Shown: positions 1 through 7,873, counted from the stretch's first letter. The stretch: 15,318 bases of DNA from Balneolales bacterium (GCA_007133995.1 SLLP01000177.1:1-15318), one strand, 5' to 3'. The notes: generated from the letters alone by a model not told the origin. A program made the numbers and translations.

Positions 1-800
1 GACAGGCTGCTGTTCGCGTTGCGAAAAGCTGTGGATATGTGGGTGCCGGTACGGTGGAGTTTCTGGTCGACAGCAACAGGCGCTACTATTTTCTTGAAAT
101 GAATACCCGTCTGCAGGTGGAACATCCGGTTACCGAAATGATCACAGGGCTGGATCTTGTGGCGTTGCAGATTCGCATTGCCGAAGGGCATCCACTCCCA
201 TGGAAACAGGAGGAAGTTCGCATGCAGGGACATGCCATAGAATGTCGCATATGCGCCGAAAATCCGATTGAGCAATTTCTGCCCGCAACAGGAACGGTCA
301 GGGTCTGGCGTCCAGCCAGCGGCGCTTCTGTGCGGGTGGATGAGGGGATACGGCCGGGACAGCGTATCACCACCGAATATGATCCGCTGATCGCCAAGCT
401 CATCGTCCACGGAAATAACAGACAACAGGCTATCTCACGCATGATCCGTGCACTGGATGACACCGTGGCGACCGGTTTTCCGACAACCATTCCCTTTTGT
501 CGCTATGTTATGGGTCACAACGCATTCCGGGAAGGTCGCTACGACACGCACTTCATCCCGGATCACTTTTCAGGGGAGGAACTTTTGGCCGAACCTGTTT
601 CGCATCCCATAGCCCTGATCGCCGGTTTGCTTCAGTTTACATCCAATAACAAGAACAGATGCGGCTCAGGGGGAAATCCTTCATCGATCCGTGATAACAG
701 ATTGGAGCCCGGTGTATCCAACAGCCGAATGGATAATTCCAACCGTGAAGATAACAGGAATATATCAGCCTGGTGGGCACGTCGTCAAAACAGGAAGTAG
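1..800 (+). CDS. accC: Biotin carboxylase (acetyl/propionyl/methylcrotonyl-CoA carboxylase type), C-terminal part
   Basis: The gene is 5'-truncated by the window edge; the reading frame is open from base 3 (QAAVRVAKSCGYVGAGTVEF). The product carries out ATP-dependent carboxylation of biotin on a carrier protein, the first half-reaction of acyl-CoA carboxylases. The active-site signature EMNTRLQVEHPVTE, with the metal-binding Glu and Asn, is present, and so is the RVDEG segment that holds the catalytic Arg of the family. It is followed by the usual C-terminal carboxylase fold (GHAIECRICAENP, then YDPLIAKLIVHG) and the HFIPDHF ending seen in methylcrotonyl/propionyl-type alpha subunits. After that comes a tail of about 60 residues rich in Asn, Ser and Arg, ending WWARRQNRK. 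No biotinyl domain (MKM motif) follows, so the carrier must be encoded elsewhere. The substrate of the complex cannot be told from this half. Confidence 0.9.
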   Translation, partial: QAAVRVAKSCGYVGAGTVEFLVDSNRRYYFLEMNTRLQVEHPVTEMITGLDLVALQIRIAEGHPLPWKQEEVRMQGHAIECRICAENPIEQFLPATGTVRVWRPASGASVRVDEGIRPGQRITTEYDPLIAKLIVHGNNRQQAISRMIRALDDTVATGFPTTIPFCRYVMGHNAFREGRYDTHFIPDHFSGEELLAEPVSHPIALIAGLLQFTSNNKNRCGSGGNPSSIRDNRLEPGVSNSRMDNSNREDNRNISAWWARRQNRK

Positions 801-830
801 ACTTTTCAAGTCAGCTTAATACATCTTGCG

Positions 831-836
831 TATATT
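831..836 (+). promoter_or_regulatory. Possible -10 element upstream of murQ
   Basis: TATATT followed by G lies in the 92-base gap between accC and murQ, 57 bases before the murQ start. It sits within the string acatcttgcgtatattg, which closely matches the string ahead of the gene at 11249. No good -35 hexamer is visible at 16-18 bases. A promoter here is an inference from the shared string and the AT-rich position. Confidence 0.35.
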
Positions 837-892
837 GAAAAGATGGGACATAAATCTGGATAGCAACATTACGAAAAGCAGGAGCATTCATT

Positions 893-1828
893 TTGTCTGA
901 AAAGCAAGCACTCTACAATCAACTCAAGAAGCTGGAGACCGAACAGCGAAACCCCGAAACCATGCACATTGATCTGGCGGATCCGCTCGAAATCGTCAGA
1001 TTGATGAACGAACAGGATAAGCTGGTTGCCGAATACGTAAGCACACGAAAGGATCAGATTGCAAGGGCCGTCACCTATACCCACGAGGCTTTGGCACAGG
1101 GAGGGCGACTCATTTATACCGGAGCAGGTACCAGCGGACGTCTGGGCGTTTTGGATGCGGCCGAATGCCCGCCGACTTTCGGAACCCGCCCCGAACAGGT
1201 GGTCGGGCTTATTGCCGGCGGCCGCGAGGCCATGTTTGTGGCTCAGGAAGGATCGGAGGATCTTCCCGAACACGGTGAAAAAGATATTGCACAGTTGAAC
1301 GTTAGTGAGAAAGACGTGGTTTGCGGATTGGCAGCCAGTGGCCGTACACCCTATGTTCTGGGAACTCTGGATGAAGCCAAACGCCGCGGTGCACATACCA
1401 TCATGGTCTGTTGCGTAACGGCTGAGAGCGTCAAGCTGGAGCAGGAGCCGGATGTCATGATCGACATACCGGTGGGACCGGAAGTCATCATGGGCAGCAC
1501 CAGGTTAAAGAGTGCCACGGCACAGAAAATGGTTTGCAATATGATATCCACCGGTGCTATGGTCCGGCTTGGCAAGGTCTACGAAAACGTAATGGTGGAT
1601 CTGATGCTGACCAATAAGAAACTGGTTGAACGCTCCCGCCGTATCATCAGCATGTTTACCGATGCCGAGTACGATGAAGCATCACGTCTGATGATGGAAT
1701 CCGGGGGCAAAGTGAAAATTGCCTTGCTCATGGGCCTTGCAAAAGTGAGTAAGGAGGAAGCAGAAAAACAGCTTGAAAAGCACGATGGATTTATTCGTGC
1801 CGCACTGCAGGACTTCGAAAACAGATAA
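893..1828 (+). CDS. murQ: N-acetylmuramic acid 6-phosphate etherase
   Basis: MurQ cleaves the lactyl ether of MurNAc-6-phosphate to give GlcNAc-6-phosphate and D-lactate, a cytoplasmic step of peptidoglycan recycling. The protein has 311 residues against 298 in E. coli and aligns over the whole length. The SIS-domain sugar-phosphate motif TGAGTSGRLG is at 76-85, followed directly by DAAECPPTFG. E91 matches E. coli catalytic Glu83, and E122 in EGSED matches Glu114. Later blocks LAASGRTPY, GSTRLKSATAQK and KHDGFIRAAL are also typical. The start is TTG at 893, chosen because GGAG at 881-884 lies 8 bases upstream and the protein start then fits the family. No MurNAc kinase, transporter or regulator is adjacent. 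The TonB-like gene follows after 49 bases on the same strand. Confidence 0.97.
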   Translation: MSEKQALYNQLKKLETEQRNPETMHIDLADPLEIVRLMNEQDKLVAEYVSTRKDQIARAVTYTHEALAQGGRLIYTGAGTSGRLGVLDAAECPPTFGTRPEQVVGLIAGGREAMFVAQEGSEDLPEHGEKDIAQLNVSEKDVVCGLAASGRTPYVLGTLDEAKRRGAHTIMVCCVTAESVKLEQEPDVMIDIPVGPEVIMGSTRLKSATAQKMVCNMISTGAMVRLGKVYENVMVDLMLTNKKLVERSRRIISMFTDAEYDEASRLMMESGGKVKIALLMGLAKVSKEEAEKQLEKHDGFIRAALQDFENR

Positions 1829-1829
1829 C

Positions 1830-1870
1830 CGGCCTGAGGCGCGCTGGTATAAGACAATAGCCTCCGGCTG
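1830..1870 (+). other. RNA hairpin in the murQ-tonB gap
   Basis: Bases 1830-1840 can pair with 1860-1870 over 11 positions, with one T/C mismatch and one G-T wobble, around a 19-base loop. The stem is GC-rich and begins right after the murQ stop codon. No T-run follows (the next bases are ataaatattg), so it is not a standard intrinsic terminator. It may protect the upstream mRNA from decay or tune expression of the next gene, whose start lies a few bases downstream. Confidence 0.5.
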
Positions 1871-1877
1871 ATAAATA

Positions 1878-2561
1878 TTGATAATTGTGAGGCAATTGCA
1901 TTTCAACGACAAACGGTACGTGGCCTATTATTTCAGGATACAGATCGCTGTTATATGCACTCTTGTTCTGTTTATTCTGCTGTTTCGGTACTGGCCAGTG
2001 AATATCGGTGGTGAGCGGTTGCTGGATGGACTTTTCGACGAAGATCAGATCATAATGCCGGAGTTCATCGAGACCAGACAGGAAGTCATGGCAGAGCGGG
2101 TCGCGCCCCTTGTACCCCGACCCGATATAGTTGTGCCCGAGGACGAAGTTGTTGATATGGACTTTGATCTTGATATTCAGACCGCCGAGAATGATACGGA
2201 TTTCCAGCCGTTCCCTGTTGAAAGTGGACCAGGCGAGATTGTTGAAAATCCGGATCGTCCGCCCAATGTAAGACGAATTGTCGAGCCAGTCACTCCGCCC
2301 GGAGCTCGCAGGGATGGAGTTCGTGTAGAAGTGATCGTTCGCTATATTGTATCTCAGAACGGCGAAGTTGAAGAAGTATTCATTGAAGAGATGCGATTAT
2401 ACAACCCTGAAACCGGTGAATTTGAATCGGTTTCAGAAACGCAATACGGTTTTCGGGAGATCACGTTACGTGCTGCTGAGCAATGGCTTTTTCATCCTGC
2501 CACATATCAGGGCAATCGTGTACGGTCTGTAGCGCGTCATCGGTTTACTTATGGAAGTTAA
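1878..2561 (+). CDS. TonB-like energy transducer
   Basis: This is an inner-membrane-anchored periplasmic protein of 227 residues with TonB architecture. Such proteins pass proton-motive energy from ExbB/ExbD to outer-membrane TonB-dependent receptors. One membrane segment lies at about 22-38 after a short basic cytoplasmic stretch. A proline- and acid-rich linker runs from about 45 to 146. The C-terminal domain (148-226) has the TonB pattern VRVEVIVRYIVSQNGEVEEV, then LRAAEQWLFHPATYQGNRV and a closing HRFTYG. An insert of roughly ten residues (about 173-190) enlarges the region before the helix. The linker is unusually acidic and lacks Lys-Pro repeats. The start is uncertain: TTG at 1878 or TTG at 1896, the latter only 3 bases after a GAGG. 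No exbB or exbD is adjacent. It is probably co-transcribed with murQ. Confidence 0.8.
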   Translation: MIIVRQLHFNDKRYVAYYFRIQIAVICTLVLFILLFRYWPVNIGGERLLDGLFDEDQIIMPEFIETRQEVMAERVAPLVPRPDIVVPEDEVVDMDFDLDIQTAENDTDFQPFPVESGPGEIVENPDRPPNVRRIVEPVTPPGARRDGVRVEVIVRYIVSQNGEVEEVFIEEMRLYNPETGEFESVSETQYGFREITLRAAEQWLFHPATYQGNRVRSVARHRFTYGS

Positions 2562-2633
2562 GGGTGGTGTGAGGATGTCAGTAAAAAATAAATCTGGCGG
2601 GAAAAAAGATTTTGTAATTCCATACGGACAATA

Positions 2634-2652
2634 GTTCCTGCATTGTTCCTGC
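2634..2652. repeat. Tandem GTTCCTGC direct repeat upstream of the tRNA promoter
   Basis: GTTCCTGC occurs at 2634-2641 and again at 2645-2652. The 11-base period places both copies on the same face of the helix. The pair ends 39 bases before the -35 element of the tRNA-Ser promoter. It could be an activator or operator site, or chance. Confidence 0.4.
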
Positions 2653-2691
2653 TCATACATTTGGAATACTGTACGTAACCGCGTTTTCATG

Positions 2692-2720
2692 TTGCCAGGG
2701 CTAGTGAATTGTCATATATT
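2692..2720 (+). promoter_or_regulatory. Sigma70-like promoter of tRNA-Ser
   Basis: TTGCCA at 2692-2697 and TATATT at 2715-2720 are separated by exactly 17 bases, a near-consensus housekeeping promoter. The predicted transcript would start near 2727, giving a leader of about 27 bases before the mature tRNA 5' end at 2754. Confidence 0.6.
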
Positions 2721-2753
2721 AACAACCCTGTTTAACCGGGGCTCACACAAAAC

Positions 2754-2841
2754 GGAGAGATGCCGGAGTGGTCGAACGGGCTCGCCTGGAAAGCGAGTGT
2801 GCCCTAACCGGGTACCGAGGGTTCGAATCCCTCTCTCTCCG
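2754..2841 (+). tRNA. tRNA-Ser, anticodon GGA
   Basis: The gene is 88 bases long. The acceptor stem pairs GGAGAGA (2754-2760) with TCTCTCC (2834-2840), with G2841 as discriminator base. The anticodon stem CTCGC/GCGAG (2781-2785 and 2793-2797) encloses loop CTGGAAA, with anticodon GGA at 2788-2790, reading UCC and UCU. The T arm GAGGG-TTCGAAT-CCCTC is at 2817-2833. A long variable arm lies at about 2798-2816, the class II mark of serine tRNAs. The CCA end is not encoded. No tRNA neighbours are present. Confidence 0.97.
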
Positions 2842-3063
2842 CTCCCAATTTTGTACTTCATACGCGGCTCCCTGTCGTGCTTATTTATTTTAGCCAATAT
2901 CAGATCCGGGCATTGTTTATTCGATTTTTCTGTTTACATTTACTGTATAGGCATGCCGTAATTATTTTTTTTGGTAATGCCCCGGATGAGGCTGGTATTC
3001 AAGTTGAATAATTACCGCTGATTTTATCACATCACAGACACTGTTTACTAAATTATTCCAGGT
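2842..3063. other. AT-rich intergenic region with inverted repeat
   Basis: These 222 bases separate the tRNA from the large lipoprotein gene. They hold no credible coding frame. A 9-base perfect inverted repeat, GTAATTATT (2958-2966) and AATAATTAC (3007-3015), brackets 40 bases. Within that interval GGTAAT (2973-2978) can alternatively pair with ATTACC (3011-3016). A T8 tract is at 2965-2972. The region must contain the promoter of the next gene, but no good -35/-10 pair stands out. Confidence 0.45.
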
Positions 3064-6000
3064 ATGGTAAAAAAAAGGAATGTCATCATTGCCGTGTCGT
3101 TTCTGTTTTTAAGTATTTCTTGTGAACGACCTTCCAGCCCGGACTTTGAGCTTCAGCAATCATTTGATATCCCCTTGATTAAAAGCACCAATTACAAACT
3201 TATCGGCGATGGAAAAGGGGCCATCATTGATACGACAAGCGAGGACTTCAAAGATCTTTTCACCACCGGGTCAGACGGACTCGTTTTTCTGTCCACGGAA
3301 GTTGATTTTGAAATCGGTGATTTTGAGGATATCATCCCCGGCCTGGATGTTGAACAAACCGATTTTGAAGGTGAAATTGGAAATCTGGAAGTAGATAATT
3401 TTTCATCAACTTTTGTGTCGGAAATCGGTGAACTTAGTGGTGAACCGGAGCAGCTTGAAGAGGAACTGATGGAAATCGGCGTATTTCAAATTGAGTTCAG
3501 GGCTTCCGGAACGGCTGATTTTGAAAAAGTTACAGGTATGGATGAAAGTTCTGTTGGTCCGGGTGATCCTGTACCGGGTCCGGAATCGGAAACCTTTTTT
3601 ATTGAACTAGATATACCCGGATTCGAGCAGGCTATTGTGGACGATGGCGGAATTCGCTTTATCTTTTCAAATGATCTGGGCTTTGATCTTCAGAGCATGA
3701 CTGCCACACTGATCAGTGATGTCGAGGGGGATGCCCGGCCTGTTGGCAGTACGATCGATCTGGGTTCCGTACCCCATGGTGAGACCAGGGACGATGTCAT
3801 GCAATTCAATCATGAAGATGTTTTGGAAGTTGAGCTGGCTATTGAAATTCAGGTGAGTTGGGAATCACAGATTATGCAGTCTTCTCCCGGATCCCTTACG
3901 GCGGAGTCGGAAGAGGAGGATCTGGTGGTAATGAACACCACAGGCAACATAAGTGCGCAGGTACTAAGTCCCGAAAAGGAGCCCATAACCTCATCCAATC
4001 CGAATTTTGAATATGCCATTGTATCCGGCACTCCAGGTCCGGATGAAGTTTACCAGCTTGAGGTTGCCATCGAAAATAATACCGCCTTGCCGTTGTATGA
4101 CAGTACCCTCACCGGTATGCCAATTGTTACTATTTTCAATTCCGATGGTGTTATGCTGGATGAGCCAAAAGAACTGACGAATCTGTCTCGACCCGGTGCG
4201 AACAGCCTGAATGCATTTGAATCGGCTGAAGTTATTTTCGATTTGACGGGTCTGAAACTGACGAGCGAGCTTACGTACGACATCAGCATTGGTACCAGCG
4301 GTGGTGTCGGGCTCACGCTGGACAGGGACGATTATTTTGTGATCACTCCAAATACCAGTGATTTGAAATTCACTGAAGCCCGATCCGACATCGATCCCCA
4401 GGAGAATATCCCGCTGGAGGATACCAAAGATGTGGAAGGTGATTTTGTGAATGCCGAGGTGGATGAAGGAGAGCTTGTCCTTGAAATTCGCAATGAAACC
4501 AATATCCCATTGGTAATCGATCACCTGAGATTTTTCAATGCGGAGGGATTCACGGCAAAGAATACCGGTCGTTTTTTCACACAGGGGTCCGATATTGGCG
4601 AGATAAGTGATATCACCGTACCCGCGCAACAGACGCGCAGTGTGGTGGTCCCGATAGAGAATACCGGTATTTCCAACCGGATCAGTTATGCCGGCACGGC
4701 ATCTTCTCCCGGAACCTCTGAAACGGTAACGGTTAATTCCTCGGATCTTGTCATGACCAGTCTCGAAGGATCAGTGCAACTGCATTCGGCAACCGCCGTT
4801 CTCAAGCCACAGCATTTTTCCATTTCGGGAGAAGTTGAACTTGATGAGGATGAGTTCCGGCTGGAGCAAACCAATCATTTCATCGAAATTGAGTCGGGCA
4901 TGATAAAAGTCGGAAATATTGCAAACGATATTGACCTTGATATCGATACGCTGGTGGTTTCATTTCCGGACATCCGGCAGGATAGTGACGGCAGTGGCCG
5001 GTACCGCCCGGGTGATTCACTCTGGATTGAGTTTTCCGGTGCGAACAGGATCCGCCGAAGCTCTGATACCGGTTCGCCACAACCCGAAATTACTCATTCG
5101 CTGGATAATGTCAGAGTATATGCCCAAAATAACAGATTGCGATATAATATCGTGGCTGTAACCGAGAATACCAGGGATGCAACAGGGGCTGACACCGTTC
5201 GGACAGTATATGCCGCTGACCGGTTTCAAGCTACGGCAGACATCTCCGGGTTGAATATTAAAACCGCATTCGGGAAAATTGAAAAAAGGGTGGAGTTTTT
5301 AGTAGATGACGAAGGTGATGATGGGATTTTCGATCTGTTTAACGATAATGAGGCGACTATCACCGAATTCAGTGATTTTCAGGAACTTTCCGAACGAATT
5401 TCCGGCCTGCGGCTGCTAAACTCCTCATTTGATCTCATTTATGACACCAATCTTGGGGTTGAAAGTACTATTATTGCAGCTATAATTGGAATTAACGAGA
5501 GCGGTGAGGAGGTCTACCTCTCAGCCAAACCGGGCTCTGACAAGGAAGTTGCCGCCGACGATCCATACCAGGGCATGTATGCCAGGGGAGTCCAAATTCC
5601 GCGATCCAACCTGATCAGTTTCAGCGTGGAGTCTGCAAAGAAAATCGGAGAACTGTTGCAAAACCAGGTTGTTCGATTTGACGCAAATAACTCCAATGTT
5701 GAGGACTTTCTAAGCAACTTGCCTGTAGAAGTTCGTTTCATCGGAAATGTCGTTGTAAATCCGAATGACAGTGAAGGATTTGTTGCCAGTCCGATTCAAT
5801 TTGATGCGCGGATGGGTGTGGATATACCTGTCAATCTTTCCACGGAAGAGGGACAACCTGTGACGGTTGAAGATGTCATCGATGCTGATTTATCAGATTT
5901 GCCATCGCCCGAAGATGACACCGGCATAAGCGAAGCTGTTCTTTATGTGATGTATGAGAACGGACTTCCCTTTAGTACTGGATTTACCCTTGAATTCCTT

Positions 6001-6303
6001 GATGATAACAAGAATGTGATCACTACGGGACGCGGGACGGTTCTGGACCCGGTGATCTTTCAGGTCGAAGGGGCAACAGTGGATAGCGAAAGCCGGTTTG
6101 TCAGTCAACCAAACAAAGGTATGACAGAAGTCCGACTTACCCCGGAACAGCTCGATTATCTGCACAAGACACGTTACCTCAAATTATTTGGGTCGCTGGA
6201 TACCAGCAGAGACGATATTTCGGGAGAGGTTAAGGTAAGAACCGATGACTACATCGGTTTGAGCGTAAATGCAAGTTTTAAAACATCTGTTAAAGTGAAT
6301 TGA
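3064..6303 (+). CDS. Large acidic lipoprotein of unknown function (1079 residues)
   Basis: I do not recognise this family. The N-terminus is a lipoprotein signal: a basic start (MVKKRN), a hydrophobic core, then LSISC with the modified cysteine at C20. An outer-membrane location is likely in this group. The remainder looks all-beta and very acidic, with alternating hydrophobic strands, many Asp/Glu and Asn-centred turns, and few Cys. A loose motif (hydrophobic strand, Asn turn, often Thr, hydrophobic pair, strand) recurs around N203, N338, N477, N621 and perhaps N796. The clearest copies are LEVAIENNTALPL (332-344) and LVLEIRNETNIPL (471-483). The end (about 1035-1079, GMTEVRLTPEQLDYL onward) reads like a terminal beta-sandwich edge. 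An A8 tract (3069-3076) lies directly after the start codon. No clear ribosome-binding site precedes ATG 3064. The beta-barrel gene follows almost without a gap. Confidence 0.75.
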   Translation: MVKKRNVIIAVSFLFLSISCERPSSPDFELQQSFDIPLIKSTNYKLIGDGKGAIIDTTSEDFKDLFTTGSDGLVFLSTEVDFEIGDFEDIIPGLDVEQTDFEGEIGNLEVDNFSSTFVSEIGELSGEPEQLEEELMEIGVFQIEFRASGTADFEKVTGMDESSVGPGDPVPGPESETFFIELDIPGFEQAIVDDGGIRFIFSNDLGFDLQSMTATLISDVEGDARPVGSTIDLGSVPHGETRDDVMQFNHEDVLEVELAIEIQVSWESQIMQSSPGSLTAESEEEDLVVMNTTGNISAQVLSPEKEPITSSNPNFEYAIVSGTPGPDEVYQLEVAIENNTALPLYDSTLTGMPIVTIFNSDGVMLDEPKELTNLSRPGANSLNAFESAEVIFDLTGLKLTSELTYDISIGTSGGVGLTLDRDDYFVITPNTSDLKFTEARSDIDPQENIPLEDTKDVEGDFVNAEVDEGELVLEIRNETNIPLVIDHLRFFNAEGFTAKNTGRFFTQGSDIGEISDITVPAQQTRSVVVPIENTGISNRISYAGTASSPGTSETVTVNSSDLVMTSLEGSVQLHSATAVLKPQHFSISGEVELDEDEFRLEQTNHFIEIESGMIKVGNIANDIDLDIDTLVVSFPDIRQDSDGSGRYRPGDSLWIEFSGANRIRRSSDTGSPQPEITHSLDNVRVYAQNNRLRYNIVAVTENTRDATGADTVRTVYAADRFQATADISGLNIKTAFGKIEKRVEFLVDDEGDDGIFDLFNDNEATITEFSDFQELSERISGLRLLNSSFDLIYDTNLGVESTIIAAIIGINESGEEVYLSAKPGSDKEVAADDPYQGMYARGVQIPRSNLISFSVESAKKIGELLQNQVVRFDANNSNVEDFLSNLPVEVRFIGNVVVNPNDSEGFVASPIQFDARMGVDIPVNLSTEEGQPVTVEDVIDADLSDLPSPEDDTGISEAVLYVMYENGLPFSTGFTLEFLDDNKNVITTGRGTVLDPVIFQVEGATVDSESRFVSQPNKGMTEVRLTPEQLDYLHKTRYLKLFGSLDTSRDDISGEVKVRTDDYIGLSVNASFKTSVKVN

Positions 6304-6316
6304 ATTATTGACCGAT

Positions 6317-7873
6317 ATGATGATTCATACTGCCACTAAAAAAATATTTGCCTTCAGTGCCATTGTTGCCATTGCCGGAGTGTTTGCGGACGTCGGCATG
6401 ACTCAGTCGATTCATAACACCTCGCGGAGTATAGCACTGGGCGGCGGCGGTGGTGCCTATATCAACGGGTATCATGCCAATTTTGTGAATCCGGCCAACC
6501 TCATGATTCCAGATAGAGACACAAGATATACCGTTGGCTTCATCGGTGGAATCCAGGCTTCAGCCGGAGGAAGCCTCATCAATACGGGGCTCTATAACAA
6601 ACATTTTACAAAAGGAAATGTAATTGATACCGAGATGGCACTCCAAATCTCTGATGACTGGTTCGGATCAGGTTCAGGGTCTGCGGCGCATATGGGTGTG
6701 GGGCTGGATGTGGTGCCACTGGGGGTCAGTTACCGACGGGATGATATGGCCTTCAGCGTTGCCGCCAGAGCTCGAACTATGGGAAGTGCCGGTATGAGCA
6801 AGGGAATGTTTGAAATGGCGCTTACAGGGCTCAATACCCAGGTATTTAATGAACCAAAAAAGGTAAATTTAAATACGGAAATGATCGCCATGTGGGAACT
6901 CTCTTTCGGATTTTCCATGGAGGCTTGGCGAAACCGGGAGCATTTTACCCCCGGATCCATGCGAGTTTACGCAGGTGTCGCACCCAAAATCCTTTTTGGC
7001 AGAGGTTATGCCAAAATGGGACTGAAATCTCAGCTTCACGTGACTGGAAGGGAGCAGGAATCACGCATTGTTCACGATTTTAATTACTACATTCATACGG
7101 TCGGTAACCTGACGGATGGCTTTAGTGATTATTATCAGGAACGCAGGGTAAGAGGCAATAAAGACGCACTTCTGGATGATTTTTTTGACGACGACACATT
7201 TTCAGATCTTGGCGGATTATCGGGTATGGGGCTTGGTTTTGATTTGGGAGGTACCTTTGAGTGGTATATTGATGATGTCTCGCTGCCAGTAATAGGTACG
7301 GGTCCCCGTATTTTGAGGGCATCCCTGTCGATTCTCGACATCGGTGGAATCAATTTCCGAAACAATCCCGGCGATTTCCAGGCAGGGGAGGTTTTTGTGT
7401 GGGAGGGATTGACGGTTGATTTTGATTATATCGATGAAGAACATGAAGGAAAATTTTCAAATTATCTTGAATATGTCCTTGAAGACAGTATAGGAAGCGA
7501 TATATATGGCAATTTTTCCCCACGAGATGTAAAGAATCACAGAGTTGGGCTTACCCCGGTCGTGAATGCTGGAGGAGCACTTAGTATGGGCCGCTTGTCT
7601 GTGATGCTGGATGTCGGAAAAGGTACCAACAACCGGAGTATAAACAGCAGAAGACTCTACTCTGCCCTGGGCAGTGAATACCGGATTGCGGAGGTGGTGC
7701 CGGTTCGTGTGGGAATGAGAGTGGGCGGAAACTCGGCAATCAATCTGTCGGCCGGTACCGGAATCGACCTAAGGAATTTCGAATTTACGATAGGCGTGAT
7801 GAGTACGCCATCATCTTCCAGAGGGGGGATGAACCTGTCGGCGGCCTGGAGCGGACTGGTTGTCAGGTTTTAA
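6317..7873 (+). CDS. Predicted outer-membrane beta-barrel protein, DUF5723-like
   Basis: The product is about 518 residues from ATG 6317. A TTG at 6308 is an alternative start, but ATG puts the signal peptide (MMIHTATKKIFAF, then a hydrophobic core) at the true N-terminus. Cleavage is probable near residue 28-31, before SIHNTSRS. The mature start NTSRSIALGGGGGAY...HANFVNPANL is the signature of DUF5723/PorV/FadL-like barrels of Bacteroidota, where a Gly-rich block precedes an NPA motif. Amphipathic alternating strands run to the end, and the last residue is Phe (WSGLVVRF), the usual barrel signal for the BAM machinery. The gene begins 13 bases after the lipoprotein stop, so the two are almost certainly translated from one mRNA. 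Substrate or partner is unknown; exposure together with the lipoprotein is an inference. Confidence 0.72.
   Translation: MMIHTATKKIFAFSAIVAIAGVFADVGMTQSIHNTSRSIALGGGGGAYINGYHANFVNPANLMIPDRDTRYTVGFIGGIQASAGGSLINTGLYNKHFTKGNVIDTEMALQISDDWFGSGSGSAAHMGVGLDVVPLGVSYRRDDMAFSVAARARTMGSAGMSKGMFEMALTGLNTQVFNEPKKVNLNTEMIAMWELSFGFSMEAWRNREHFTPGSMRVYAGVAPKILFGRGYAKMGLKSQLHVTGREQESRIVHDFNYYIHTVGNLTDGFSDYYQERRVRGNKDALLDDFFDDDTFSDLGGLSGMGLGFDLGGTFEWYIDDVSLPVIGTGPRILRASLSILDIGGINFRNNPGDFQAGEVFVWEGLTVDFDYIDEEHEGKFSNYLEYVLEDSIGSDIYGNFSPRDVKNHRVGLTPVVNAGGALSMGRLSVMLDVGKGTNNRSINSRRLYSALGSEYRIAEVVPVRVGMRVGGNSAINLSAGTGIDLRNFEFTIGVMSTPSSSRGGMNLSAAWSGLVVRF

Noticed and set aside
869..1396. Long open frame on the - strand opposite murQ (175 codons)
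   Set aside because: It lies wholly within murQ, whose motifs match along its whole length. The - strand translation is Cys- and Ser-rich with no domain and no ribosome-binding site.
1830..1880. Rho-independent terminator after murQ
   Set aside because: The stem is good but no T-run follows, so I list it only as a hairpin.
2689..2961. Open frames on both strands across the tRNA-Ser gene
   Set aside because: They run through a complete tRNA and a promoter, so they are not plausible coding sequences.
3991..4629. Long open frame on the - strand inside the lipoprotein gene (212 codons)
   Set aside because: The + strand frame is continuous with consistent acidic beta composition, and the - strand product shows no recognisable motif or signal.
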